Assembly: GCF_900220975.1 (NCBI RefSeq)
Contig: NZ_OBQD01000007.1
Span: forward strand, 124,001 to 188,000
Source of the DNA: Rhizobium subbaraonis
GTDB lineage: Bacteria; Pseudomonadota; Alphaproteobacteria; Rhizobiales; Rhizobiaceae
DNA: 64,000 nucleotides
Direction: 5' to 3'
Part shown: positions 54,985-63,965 of the stretch, one piece after another
How the letters are laid out: every line of letters starts with the position of its first letter
Position numbering within the stretch: the stretch's first letter is position 1
Made by a program: the position numbers and the translations under genes
The notes under the pieces: generated by a model
Told to the model about the DNA's origin: nothing
What the model saw: the letters and a program-made list of their open reading frames with translations, nothing else
Databases searched by the model: none

Positions 54985-55785
54985 TCAAGCCTCCAGGCTC
55001 TTCAGATAGACCGACAGCAATTGCATCTGCGAGGAAATGCCGAGCTTGCGGTACACGTTCCTGCGATGAACCTTCACCGTTCCGGTGGAAATCGCCAGCG
55101 TCAGGCCGATTGATTCCGACGAAAAACCCTGCAGCACGAGTTCTACGATCGACGCTTCCCGATCCGTCAGGTTGAGCTTCTGCCAGATCCGGTCGGCCGC
55201 GTTGGCAGGCTCGCGACGGCGTCTGCTGCTCCCCTTCGCAAGCGTATCGAAGCGGCGCGACAGCTGCGGCCACGCCAACCCCACGAAAGCCTCGACGAAC
55301 GGCACAACGTCGGCGAGGAGCGCAAACTCCCCTGCCGGAAAGGTGCCGCTTCGCTCGCGCCGCATCAGGGACAGCACCACCGTCACGCCGTCCGGACACG
55401 CCACGAAGAAGCCTGTCTCCTCGGCGAGCTTCGTCTGCGAATAATAGGTGCGATAGTATTCGGAGGAAAAGAACCGGTCCGGCGCCAGTTCGCGCATGCG
55501 GAACACGCCGGCCTTGCCGGCCCGCGCCGCATGATAAAACGGATCCAGCAGGTAGGGTCCCGCCTGGTACAGGCTGACGAAGATCTCGTGGTCATCGGCC
55601 CCGAAGGTGCTGAAGAGGTCGATTGGTCGCTCCTTGCCCCGATAGGCGAAGATCACCACATCGTCGAAACGCACCAGCGCACGCATCGTCCTCATGAACA
55701 GCATACCGGCGTCGGTATCCGCCATGCCCTTTCGTCCGAGACAGTCGGCGAAAGCCTGGAAGAGCGATGCAAAATCGACCCGCAT
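54985..55785 (-). CDS. LuxR-family transcriptional regulator
   Basis: A 266-residue regulator with a C-terminal LuxR helix-turn-helix (about 198-260; LTDREASIVELVLQGFSSESIGLTLAISTGTVKVHRRNVYRKLGIS) and an N-terminal domain of unknown ligand (MRVDFASLFQAFADCLGRKG), lacking the autoinducer-binding motifs. It is divergent from the second ABC operon, whose promoter region has repeated ATACCTCC motifs, so local control is likely. The start is the ATG at 55783-55785. Upstream frame sequence is non-homologous. Confidence 0.88.
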   Translation of the reverse strand: MRVDFASLFQAFADCLGRKGMADTDAGMLFMRTMRALVRFDDVVIFAYRGKERPIDLFSTFGADDHEIFVSLYQAGPYLLDPFYHAARAGKAGVFRMRELAPDRFFSSEYYRTYYSQTKLAEETGFFVACPDGVTVVLSLMRRERSGTFPAGEFALLADVVPFVEAFVGLAWPQLSRRFDTLAKGSSRRRREPANAADRIWQKLNLTDREASIVELVLQGFSSESIGLTLAISTGTVKVHRRNVYRKLGISSQMQLLSVYLKSLEA

Positions 55786-55987
55786 GATTGCCCGGTTACT
55801 CCCTGCCCCGCGTCCGCCCCCGCCGAACACGGCGGGATGGATATACTCCTTCCACAGCGGCAAAAGCGAGAAAATACCTCCCACGGGGTATATACCTCCG
55901 CCCCTGTTCCTGACTAGCATCGCGGTAAATACAGCGGCAAAGGCGGCGCAAGACCGCCGGCAAGACGACAGACCGCGGGGAATAGAC
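55786..55987. promoter_or_regulatory. Divergent control region with repeated ATACCTCC motifs
   Basis: ATACTCCTTCCAC (55843), ATACCTCCCACGG (55874) and ATACCTCCGCCCC (55892) recur in one orientation; the middle copy forms ATACC-N8-GGTAT. Such sites could bind the LuxR regulator and activate the ABC operon. No consensus promoter is clear. Confidence 0.4.
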
Positions 55988-57073
55988 GTGACATCGGCTG
56001 CAAACGACATCGAGTTCCGTTCGGTGAGCAAGCGCTATGGCGCCGTCACCGCCGTCTCGGACATCAATCTCGCCGTCCCGAAGGGCGCGTTCGTGGCGCT
56101 CCTCGGCCCCTCCGGCTGCGGCAAGACGACATGCCTGCGCATGATCGGCGGCTTCGAACACCCGAGCGAGGGCGAGGTCTTCGTCGGCGGCGCCACTATG
56201 AACGGCGTGCCGGCCTACCGCCGGCCGGTGAACATGGTGTTCCAGCAGTATGCGCTGTTTCCGCATTTCGACGTGGAGAGCAACGTCGCCTACGGGCTGA
56301 AGCAGCTGCGCCCCCGGCTTGCCAAGGCCGAGATCGCCCGCCGCGTCGGCGAGGCACTCGAGATGGTCCGCCTCGGCGGCTATGCCACACGCCGCATCCA
56401 CGAACTGTCCGGCGGCCAGCAGCAGCGCGTTGCGCTCGCCCGTGCGCTGGTCAACAAGCCCCGGGTGCTGCTGCTCGACGAGCCGCTCGCAGCCTTGGAC
56501 AAGAAGCTGCGCACCGCCATGCAGTTCGAACTGCAGAGCCTCCAGCGTGAACTGGGTATCACCTTCGTCCTCGTCACCCACGACCAGGAGGAAGCGTTGT
56601 CGATGAGCGACCTCGTCTGCGTCATGAATGCCGGACAGATCCGCCAGCTCGCCTCACCGAAGGAGATTTACGATAATCCCGCCGATCTCTTTGTCGCCGA
56701 TTTCGTTGGCAAGACCAATCGGCTGGCGGCGGTCGTCGACCCGGCGAGCGGCAGCATCAAATTGGCCAACGGCAAGACGCTTGCGACGACAAGGGCGCGC
56801 GCGATGAACGCCGGCGCGGCGACGGTGGCGCTGCGGCCCGAGGTCATCCGCCTGGCACGCGCCTCGGCTGCCAACGCCGCATTGCTGGAGGGTACGGTCA
56901 CCCATCGCATCTTCCTCGGCTCTTCGGCCGAGTATTCCATCTCCGTACCGGGACTGGGCGACCTGCTTGTCACCGCCGAACGGCACGGCACAGAAGACAG
57001 CGACCTTGTCGAGCCCGGCGAGTCGGTCGCAATGAATTTCGATCCCGGGCAAGCGCATATCTTTCAGGCCTGA
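55988..57073 (+). CDS. Spermidine/putrescine-type ABC transporter ATPase
   Basis: The 361-residue PotA-like ATPase has Walker A GPSGCGKTT, Q-loop FQQYALFPH, signature LSGGQQQRVALARAL, Walker B VLLLDEPLAALD and a C-terminal TOBE domain (ATVALRPEVIRLAR, VTHRIFLGSSAEYSI). The start is GTG at 55988 with GGGGAA upstream, placing it at the first family residues (DIEFRSVSKRYG). It is the first gene of an operon with a binding protein, two permeases and an SDR. Confidence 0.92.
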   Translation: MTSAANDIEFRSVSKRYGAVTAVSDINLAVPKGAFVALLGPSGCGKTTCLRMIGGFEHPSEGEVFVGGATMNGVPAYRRPVNMVFQQYALFPHFDVESNVAYGLKQLRPRLAKAEIARRVGEALEMVRLGGYATRRIHELSGGQQQRVALARALVNKPRVLLLDEPLAALDKKLRTAMQFELQSLQRELGITFVLVTHDQEEALSMSDLVCVMNAGQIRQLASPKEIYDNPADLFVADFVGKTNRLAAVVDPASGSIKLANGKTLATTRARAMNAGAATVALRPEVIRLARASAANAALLEGTVTHRIFLGSSAEYSISVPGLGDLLVTAERHGTEDSDLVEPGESVAMNFDPGQAHIFQA

Positions 57074-57113
57074 GGGGAAACGGGCCGCCCAATTAAAAGA
57101 AGGGAACAGTGTC

Positions 57114-58277
57114 ATGACGAAATGGTACAGAGAGAATGCTCCGATCAGCGCCGCACGCCTGATGGACGAGCTGATGCGCGTGAAGCGCGGCTCGGTCAGC
57201 CGCAGGCACTTCCTCGGCGTCACCGGCCTCGGCCTCGCCGCAGCCGTCATCGGCGGCCGCCAGCCGGGCGTCTTCGGGTCCACCGCCTACGCCCAGGACC
57301 TCGGCTCGACCATGTCGCTGGCCACCTGGCCGAACTACCACGATCCCGCGACCTTCGAGGCGTTCACGGCCAAGACCGGCGTCGCCGTCGAGGTCAACGT
57401 CTTCGGCTCCAACGAGGAGATGCTGGCCAAGCTCCAGGCCGGCGGCACCGGCTGGGACCTGTTCGTGCCGACCAACTACACGATTTCAACCTATGCCAAG
57501 CTCGACCTGATCGACCCGCTCGATCTGGCGCAGGTGCCGAACTTCGACCCGAAGACGCAGAACACCCGCTTCACCGCCGAGGGCACGGTCGACGGAACCG
57601 TCTATGCGCTGCCGAAGAACTGGGGCACGACCGGCATCGCCTTCAACGCCGACAAGATCAAGACGCCGATCACCAGCTGGAAGGAGTTCTTCGATGTCGC
57701 CATGGGCGAAGGCGACGGCCGCGCCATGGTGCACGACTACCAGCTGACCACCATCGGCAACGCGCTGGTCGCGCTCGGCTACTCCTTCAATTCGATCAAG
57801 CCGGAGGAACTGGCCAAGGCCGAGGAACTGCTGATCAAGGTGAAGCCGCACCTCTATGCCATCAACAGCGACTACCAGCCGTCGATGCGCGCCACCGACG
57901 CGTGGATGACCATGTGCTGGACCAATGACGGCGCCCAGCTCAACCGCGACATGCCCGAGATCCAGTTCGTCCTCGGCAAGGACGGCGGCGAGATCTGGTC
58001 GGACTTCTACGCGATCCCGAAGAGCGCGGCCAACAAGCCGGCCGGCTATGCGCTCTTGAACTTCCTGATGGATCCGGCGGTGGCGGTGAAGGAGCACATC
58101 GCCAACGGCGCGCCGACCACCGACAGCCGCGTGATGGCGCTCCTGCCACCTGAGATCACCAGCAACAAGATCGTCTACCCCGACGAGGCCTCGCTGACCC
58201 CGCTTGAATTCGGCGCCGCCGTGACGCTCACCGATCCGGCACGCGCGGAACTGATGGCCCGGTTCAAGTCGGCCTGA
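57114..58277 (+). CDS. PotD-like periplasmic binding protein with TAT signal
   Basis: A 387-residue extracellular solute-binding protein. SRRHFLGVTG (residues 29-38) followed by a hydrophobic stretch and AYAQD is a twin-arginine export signal, unlike most PotD proteins. TMSLATWPNYHDPATFEAFTAKTGVAVEVNVFGSNEEMLAKLQAG is characteristic of polyamine-binding proteins, and WTNDGAQLNRDMPEI lines the ligand pocket region. It should bind a polyamine or similar cation in the periplasm. Confidence 0.92.
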   Translation: MTKWYRENAPISAARLMDELMRVKRGSVSRRHFLGVTGLGLAAAVIGGRQPGVFGSTAYAQDLGSTMSLATWPNYHDPATFEAFTAKTGVAVEVNVFGSNEEMLAKLQAGGTGWDLFVPTNYTISTYAKLDLIDPLDLAQVPNFDPKTQNTRFTAEGTVDGTVYALPKNWGTTGIAFNADKIKTPITSWKEFFDVAMGEGDGRAMVHDYQLTTIGNALVALGYSFNSIKPEELAKAEELLIKVKPHLYAINSDYQPSMRATDAWMTMCWTNDGAQLNRDMPEIQFVLGKDGGEIWSDFYAIPKSAANKPAGYALLNFLMDPAVAVKEHIANGAPTTDSRVMALLPPEITSNKIVYPDEASLTPLEFGAAVTLTDPARAELMARFKSA

Positions 58278-58764
58278 GGGGATAAGCAGCGGCGCGGTAT
58301 GCGATGGTGACGGGAGCAGGCCCCTCATCCGCCTGCCGGCACCTTCTCCCCGCAAGCGGGGAGAAGGACGATCGCGGCACCGTCCCTGCCCTTGCCAAAG
58401 CCTCGCTCGAGTGCGCCGGCGAACGCGCCAAGCGCATGCAACAATGCCAGCGAAGAAGCGGCCGGCACCGAGCCGATGCAGCGTTCCTTGCAGGCGCAAC
58501 GTCCTGAGCGTGGCAGCGCGGAGCGCGCATATCCCTTCTCCCCGCCTGCGGGCACAAGGGATATGCCGGATGAGGGGCACCCCCGACGGCGCCCACAGTC
58601 TAGCCGCGAGGCAAACGCTTCCGGCATGCCCGCCGCACACCGGTTCGGCAGCCGGCGCGGCGACCACGAAGACAACGGCACGAGCGGATGAATCCTGCCA
58701 TACCGTCAAGACCGCCGCCCGCTAACGGGCGACAGTCGCATCCCATGAACCTCGGAAAGTATTC
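58278..58764. repeat. Composite mosaic repeat between binding-protein and permease genes
   Basis: The 486-bp gap has an inverted pair: CCCCTCATCCGC with CTTCTCCCCGCAAGCGGGGA at 58321-58368 and its inverse GCCGGATGAGGGG with CTTCTCCCCGCCTGCGGG at 58531-58578. About 160 bp lie between. No gene is recognised. It interrupts the ABC operon and probably acts on transcript stability. Confidence 0.75.
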
Positions 58765-59631
58765 ATGCCCCTGGCACCGAAAACGAAACGCAATCTCGTC
58801 ACGACCGCGCTGCTGGCGCCGTCGGCGCTGTGGCTGTTCGTCTTCCTCGTCCTGCCCTTCGCAGCCATGGTAATCTTCTCCTTCGGCGAGCGGGCGCCGG
58901 CGGGCGGCTACCAGCCGGCCTTCACGCTCGCCCAGTACGCCAACCTTCCCGCCCGCGCCACAGCCTTCTGGAACACGCTCATCCTCGCCCCCGTCGGCGC
59001 CTTCGTCTGCCTGCTGGTCGCCTACCCTGCCGCGTACTATCTCGCCGTCAAGGCCGACCCGCGCTACCGGCTGATGCTGGTCTCTCTCGTCGTCGTTCCC
59101 TTCTGGACCAGTCTCCTGGTGCGCACCTATGCCTGGATGTACATCCTCGGCTCGCGCGGCATCCCCAATCTCCTGTCGATGATCGGCATCGAGGACGTGC
59201 GGATGCTGAACACGCCGGGCGCCGTCCTGCTCGGCATCGTCTACGGCTACCTGCCGCTGATGATCATGCCGATCTATGTCAGCCTGGAAAAGCTCGACCG
59301 CCGCCTGCTGGAGGCCTCCGCCGATCTCGGCGCCCGGCCGGTCTCGACCTTCTTCTCCGTCACCCTGCCGTTGTCGCTGCCGGGTGTCATGACCGGCGTG
59401 GCGCTCGTCACCATCCTGCTGCTCGGCGAGTACCTGATCCCGCAGTTGCTCGGCGGCGGCAAGGTGTTCTTCATCGGCAACGCGCTGGTGGACCTGTTCC
59501 TGCAGTCGCGCAACTGGCCGTTCGGCTCGGCGATCGCCGTCACGCTCGTACTCGTCGTCGTCGTCGTCCTGATGGTGGCGATGCGGATCGCCTGGAAGAT
59601 CTCCGGCTCCAGACAGGTGGATCTCGTCTGA
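58765..59631 (+). CDS. PotB-like ABC transporter permease
   Basis: A 288-residue membrane protein with six helices. LLAPSALWLFVFLVLPFAAMVIFSF at the start and EASADLGARPVSTFFSVTLPLSLPG as the EAA coupling loop are typical of PotB. PFWTSLLVRTYAWMYILG is a common helix in polyamine permeases. Its stop overlaps the next ATG by one base (TGATG). Confidence 0.93.
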   Translation: MPLAPKTKRNLVTTALLAPSALWLFVFLVLPFAAMVIFSFGERAPAGGYQPAFTLAQYANLPARATAFWNTLILAPVGAFVCLLVAYPAAYYLAVKADPRYRLMLVSLVVVPFWTSLLVRTYAWMYILGSRGIPNLLSMIGIEDVRMLNTPGAVLLGIVYGYLPLMIMPIYVSLEKLDRRLLEASADLGARPVSTFFSVTLPLSLPGVMTGVALVTILLLGEYLIPQLLGGGKVFFIGNALVDLFLQSRNWPFGSAIAVTLVLVVVVVLMVAMRIAWKISGSRQVDLV

Positions 59632-60449
59632 TGCGCGCCCTGATGACAGCCGTCTATGTGTTCCTCTACGCGCCGATCGCGCTGGTGGTGCTGTTTTCCT
59701 TCAACGCCGGCCGCAGCGCCAGCGAGTTCACCGGCTTCTCGCTGCAGTGGTATGGCAAGGCGCTCGGAAACACCTTCCTGATCACCGCCCTGCAGAACAG
59801 CCTGATCATCGCCTTTACCAGCGCCGTCCTCGCCGCCGTCTTCGGCACGATGGCCGCCCTCGGCATGCAGCGGCTGGGTCCACGAACGCGGGCGATCTTC
59901 GAGGGGCTGATGGCGGCGGCGATCGTCGTTCCCGGCGTCGTCATCGGGATTGCCACGCTCGTCGCCCTCGTCGCCGTCTTCGGCGCGATCAACCCGGCGA
60001 TCGCCGGTCTATGGCCGGGTGAGCGCCCACCGCAGTTCGGCCTCGGCTACGGCTCGATCATCGCCGCCCACGGCCTCTTCACCATGGCGCTGGTCGCGAT
60101 GATCGTGAAGGCGCGGATCGCCAGCCTCGGCCGCGACATCGTCGAGGCCTCGGCCGATCTCTACGCCACGCCCTGGACCACTTTCCACCAGATCGTGCTG
60201 CCGCAGATCTTGCCCTCGGTGCTGGCCGGCTTCCTGCTCGCCTTCACCTTCTCCTTCGACGATTTCATCGTCGCCTTCTTCGTCGCCGGCTCGAAGACGA
60301 CGCTGCCGATCTACGTCTTCGCCTCGATCCGCCGCGGCGTGACGCCGGAAATCAACGCGGTCGCGACCATGGTGCTGGTCGCCTCGCTCATCCTCATTCT
60401 CGCCGCACGGGTGCTGATGCGCGAGAGGAAAACGAAAAGCACCGGCTAA
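59631..60449 (+). CDS. PotC-like ABC transporter permease
   Basis: A 272-residue six-helix permease. SFNAGRSASEFTGFSLQWYGKALGN and EASADLYATPWTTFHQIVLPQILP (EAA motif) match PotC, as does SFDDFIVAFFVAGSKTTLPIYVFASIRRGVTPEINA. It pairs with the preceding subunit. The stop codon overlaps the start of a palindromic repeat at 60449. Confidence 0.93.
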   Translation: MRALMTAVYVFLYAPIALVVLFSFNAGRSASEFTGFSLQWYGKALGNTFLITALQNSLIIAFTSAVLAAVFGTMAALGMQRLGPRTRAIFEGLMAAAIVVPGVVIGIATLVALVAVFGAINPAIAGLWPGERPPQFGLGYGSIIAAHGLFTMALVAMIVKARIASLGRDIVEASADLYATPWTTFHQIVLPQILPSVLAGFLLAFTFSFDDFIVAFFVAGSKTTLPIYVFASIRRGVTPEINAVATMVLVASLILILAARVLMRERKTKSTG

Positions 60450-60497
60450 TGCATGTCTCCCGAAAGTGGTCACCGGTTTCGGGACAAGGACATGCAT
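60449..60497. repeat. Palindromic rhizobial intergenic repeat
   Basis: ATGCATGTC at the left and GACATGCAT at the right enclose CCCGAAAGTGG and CCGGTTTCGGG, giving a 49-bp imperfect palindrome. The same kind of sequence recurs after genes in rhizobial genomes (general knowledge; copy number not counted here). Confidence 0.7.
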
Positions 60498-60531
60498 CAT
60501 TTCAAAGTGCCGTCACTGGGGAGTGAGAAAG

Positions 60532-61293
60532 ATGATCCTGAAGGAACAGGTCGCCATCGTCACCGGTGGCGGCTCCGGCATCGGCCGCGCCGGGGCGGAG
60601 ATCATGGCGCGCGAGGGCGCCATCGTCGTCGTGGCCGACCGCGATGCGGCGGGTGCTACGGAAACCGTTGATCGCATCACGTCCGCCCGCGGTCGTGCCG
60701 AGGTCGCGATCCTCGACGTCACCGACGACGACGCCGTCGCGGCAATGGTCGAAGGCGTCCTCGCCCGCTTCGGCCGCATTGATATCCTCCACAACCATGC
60801 GGGCGCGCAGGTGGAAGGCGATCTCGAGCAGGTCTCGGTAGACGGCTTCGACCGGTCCTGGAACCTGAACGTACGCGCCCATTTCATCGCCGCCCGACTG
60901 GTGGTGCCGGCAATGAAGCGGCAGGGCAAGGGCGTCATCCTCAACACGTCCTCGTCATCGGGCATCCTCTACGACCGCGAGATGATCGCCTATACGACCA
61001 CCAAGCACGCCGTGATCGCCATGACCAAGCAGATGGCCGGCGACTATGCCCGGTCAGGCATCCGCGTCAACGCGCTCTGCCCGGGCTGGGTCGACACCCC
61101 CTTCAACGCTCCCTTCATCGCCCAGATGGGCGGCCGCGACGCGATCGAGGCCTATGTCCGCGAAAAAGTCCCGATGGGCCGCTGGGCCGACGTCTCCGAG
61201 ATCGCCGAGCCGATCCTCTTCCTCGTCTCCGACCGCTCCAGCTACATGACCGGCCAGGCGCTGGTGGTGGATGGGGGGGAAACGGTGGTGTGA
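60532..61293 (+). CDS. Short-chain dehydrogenase/reductase
   Basis: A 253-residue classical SDR. The cofactor motif TGGGSGIG is at residues 11-18, followed by an acidic residue in VVVADRD suggesting NAD(H). NHAG at 88-91 replaces the usual NNAG, and the catalytic residues are Ser140-143 (TSSSSG), Tyr154 and Lys158 (YTTTK). GGGAG precedes the ATG. It may oxidise or reduce the imported ligand or a derived alcohol, as the last gene of the ABC operon; the substrate is unknown. Confidence 0.9.
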   Translation: MILKEQVAIVTGGGSGIGRAGAEIMAREGAIVVVADRDAAGATETVDRITSARGRAEVAILDVTDDDAVAAMVEGVLARFGRIDILHNHAGAQVEGDLEQVSVDGFDRSWNLNVRAHFIAARLVVPAMKRQGKGVILNTSSSSGILYDREMIAYTTTKHAVIAMTKQMAGDYARSGIRVNALCPGWVDTPFNAPFIAQMGGRDAIEAYVREKVPMGRWADVSEIAEPILFLVSDRSSYMTGQALVVDGGETVV

Positions 61294-61588
61294 GGGGCGG
61301 CGCTTCGACGCTGCGCTCTCCAAGCCGTGACGAAGCCCCTCTCCGCCCCACGATTGACCGCCGCAACCGCCCCTCCTCTCGTCATGCCGGCCTTGAGCCG
61401 GCATCCAGCCGCGCAAGTCCTTGCGCGATAAAGCACTTTCTGCGTCGCGGACGCGACGCCGCTGGATACCGGCTCGGCGGCCGGTATGACGGAAAGTGTC
61501 GCGAACAGGGTCCCTCTGGATCGATGTCCGGCTGCTCAGAGGGGACTGGCTATGCGGGACTGCCCTTGCACCGTCGGGGCAATGCTTC
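61294..61588. other. Intergenic region with an inverted copy of the 113-bp element
   Basis: Between the SDR gene and a convergent membrane-protein gene. No gene recognised. The element at 61380-61492 fills over a third of it and could end transcription from both sides. Confidence 0.6.
61380..61492 (-). repeat. 113-bp palindromic element, inverted relative of the 22.6 kb array
   Basis: Read backwards, it follows the same order as the elements at 22647, 22875 and 23097. Its CGTCATGCCGGCCTTGAG, GCGCAAGTCCTTGCGCG and GGTATGACG parts line up with them. It is more diverged from those three copies than they are from one another. Confidence 0.8.
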
Positions 61589-62218
61589 CTACGCGACGAT
61601 CAACAGCAGCCCCGTCCCCGCCAGCACCGCCGTCCAGACCAGATCGATGTTGATCCAGCCGCTGCGCAGGATGCCGAGGCCGACGAAGCGGTAGACGGCG
61701 AAGGCGGCGGCAGCCGTGGCGGCCAGCATGGCGGCCGTGTGCACGCCGACGGCGGCGAGTGCCGTGGCCGCAGACCCGCCCGCATCGATGCCGGCGAGCG
61801 GTCCGCCGGTGACGCAGAGCGGCATCAGCGCCGGCAGCACCATCAGGCCCGCGCCATGTGCCGTCGCCATCAGGAACGACCAGACCGCGAGCCCGGCAAG
61901 ACCGGTCGTCATGCCGATCCGCACGCGGCGCCTGTGCCCGTAGAGGACGTGAAGCAGCGCCCACCCGATCAGCACCACGCCCGTCACGATCCGCAGCCGG
62001 CCTGCATCGACCATCAACCCGGCGCTCAGAAGCACGGCCGCCACCGCGGCAATCGAGGCCGCATGCCCGATCGCAATCGCCGGCACCGCGCGTGCAACCG
62101 CCACGGCGCTGCCGCGATGCACGCCGAGTGCCACGGCGAACAGCCAGCCCATCGCCGGGTTCAGCCCGTGGAAGGCCCCGAGCCCCGCAAGCATCAGCCA
62201 TGGCCAGAGTGCGTCCAT
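61589..62218 (-). CDS. Small polytopic membrane protein (HupE/NicO-like outline)
   Basis: A 209-residue membrane protein with six hydrophobic helices. LAGLGAFHGLNPAMGWLFAVALG near the start and AIAIGHAASIAAVAAVLL place His residues in helices, as in nickel/cobalt transporters of the HupE/NicO kind, though similarity is only in outline. LMATAHGAGLMVLPALMPLC carries another His. It follows the SBP56-like gene by about 163 bp on the same strand, so it may support that metalloprotein, for example by metal import. Confidence 0.7.
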   Translation of the reverse strand: MDALWPWLMLAGLGAFHGLNPAMGWLFAVALGVHRGSAVAVARAVPAIAIGHAASIAAVAAVLLSAGLMVDAGRLRIVTGVVLIGWALLHVLYGHRRRVRIGMTTGLAGLAVWSFLMATAHGAGLMVLPALMPLCVTGGPLAGIDAGGSAATALAAVGVHTAAMLAATAAAAFAVYRFVGLGILRSGWINIDLVWTAVLAGTGLLLIVA

Positions 62219-62381
62219 GATCGCCTCGTTGCGTTTCGTCCCGTCCCCGGCGCCTCATCCGGGCAGGCGTCGCTTCCTGCAGCATCAGGCGGGCCGGCGG
62301 ATATCCTCCGCGCCGCCTTCGAACCCTCGCGGCCTCTGCCGACGGTAACAGGGACAGGAGCGATCGCCCCCCGCATTCCTC

Positions 62382-63788
62382 TTACGGGTAGCAGTAGGAA
62401 TCCGAGGAGCAGTCCCCGCCCTGCAGGCGCACCTGGTGCGGCCGATGCGACTTCGGCCATTCGACGAAGAATGTCTCGTCGAAGGCGATGCCGCCGTCCG
62501 GCTTGGCGTCCAGCTTCACCATCCAGCCGTCGATGCCTTCCGGATAAAACTGCTCGTCGATCGCGCCGTAGAGCGAATTGGTGAAATAGACGCGCCTGCC
62601 GTCCCGGCTGATCTCCACCATCTGCGGACCGCCGTTGAGCGCGCCGTTCTTCGCGCCCGGATGGCTCGCACGCGAGACGATGCCGCCGATCCGAACCTTG
62701 CCCGTCTGCCTCGGCTTGAACGGGTCGGACACGTCGAACTGAAGGAGATCGCCGGTCCCCCAGCAGGAGACGTAGAGGAAGCGGTCGTCCATGGAGAGGT
62801 CGATGTCGGTGACGAGCGGCGGCACCGCAGCGAAACCCTTCAGCATCGGCGGCAGCACCTCAGGATCGGCGGGCTCGGCCGGAATGTCGATCACCTTCGT
62901 CACCGCCCATTTCTGGCCGTCGCGATGCCAGACCCAGATGGAGGACGAGAGATCCTCCAGGCACACGACCGCGTTAACGAACCCGTAGGCTTTGGTCGGG
63001 TCGTGCGCGGGCCGCAGCTCGAACACGAGCTGGTATTTGTCGCCGAAATCGATCGTCTGCAGGTGCTTGCGCTTGTGCAGGTCCCAGAAATGCAGGCGCC
63101 TTCCGTATTTGGCCCCGAGCAGGATCTCCGGCACGAGCCCGTTCTCGAACGTATCGGGCGTGCCCCATTCGCTGGTCACCAGCGTGTCATGCCCGAGATG
63201 CCACCAGACGTCGTAGGAGAGCTGCTGCGGCCCGCGGTCCATCTCCCAGCGGCCACGCACCTCGAACGTCTCGTGGTCCATCAGGAAGACCCCGCCCGGC
63301 GCCTTTCCCTCGGTGTTGCCGAGCGCTGCGACATAGATCCCTTCCGGCCCGCAATGGACCGTGTGCGGCCGCGTGTACCCGGCCCGCTCTGCGACCTCGC
63401 CCGGTTCGACGACCTTCGCCATCGTCGGACGTCGCGCGTCGGGTTTCGTGTCGACGATATGGATGCGCGACGATCGCAGCCCGGGCACGACCAGGTAGCG
63501 CCGCTCGGCATGGGGATGCGGCGCGTTGGGGCAGAGGCAGGACGAGCAGGCGTTCCAGCCGAAATGATGCAACTCGTCGCCGACATTGGGCATCGCCAGC
63601 GAATGGACGATCTGCCCGTAGGTGGGCGACTTGGGATCGACGTCGACGACGGCAAGCTCGTCCGGCACCTGCCGCGCCGGATCGAAGGCTGCGACATAGG
63701 CGAGCGTTTCGGGCTCCGCCTTCATCGCCATGCGCGGCGACGGATAGAAGCTCGGATCGGGTTTCCAGGTTCCAAAGGGAGTTGCCAT
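62382..63788 (-). CDS. mtoX: SBP56 family protein, putative methanethiol oxidase
   Basis: The 468-residue protein belongs to the selenium-binding protein family whose bacterial members oxidise methanethiol to formaldehyde, hydrogen sulphide and peroxide with copper. DELHHFGWNACSSCLC holds paired His74-75 and the CSSC motif (81-84), RPHTVHCGPEG supplies more conserved His, and WPKSHRPHQVRLQGGDCSSDSYCYP is the conserved C-terminus. No signal peptide is seen, unlike the periplasmic Hyphomicrobium enzyme, so it may be cytoplasmic. GGAG eight bases before the ATG supports the start. Confidence 0.88.
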   Translation of the reverse strand: MATPFGTWKPDPSFYPSPRMAMKAEPETLAYVAAFDPARQVPDELAVVDVDPKSPTYGQIVHSLAMPNVGDELHHFGWNACSSCLCPNAPHPHAERRYLVVPGLRSSRIHIVDTKPDARRPTMAKVVEPGEVAERAGYTRPHTVHCGPEGIYVAALGNTEGKAPGGVFLMDHETFEVRGRWEMDRGPQQLSYDVWWHLGHDTLVTSEWGTPDTFENGLVPEILLGAKYGRRLHFWDLHKRKHLQTIDFGDKYQLVFELRPAHDPTKAYGFVNAVVCLEDLSSSIWVWHRDGQKWAVTKVIDIPAEPADPEVLPPMLKGFAAVPPLVTDIDLSMDDRFLYVSCWGTGDLLQFDVSDPFKPRQTGKVRIGGIVSRASHPGAKNGALNGGPQMVEISRDGRRVYFTNSLYGAIDEQFYPEGIDGWMVKLDAKPDGGIAFDETFFVEWPKSHRPHQVRLQGGDCSSDSYCYP

Positions 63789-63965
63789 GTGAAGTGCTCC
63801 TGCGTTGCTGGACGACTTCAGAAGTGTGCCTCGCCGTTACCGGCGCATGGCTGGGGGAAAAGGCGGTGTCCGCTATGCTGGCGAAGGCCGGCGAGACGCC
63901 GGCGCCGCATACGGGCCTGCCGGATCATCGTTCCCACCCTTTTATCCTGCCAGAGAATGCGTGAA

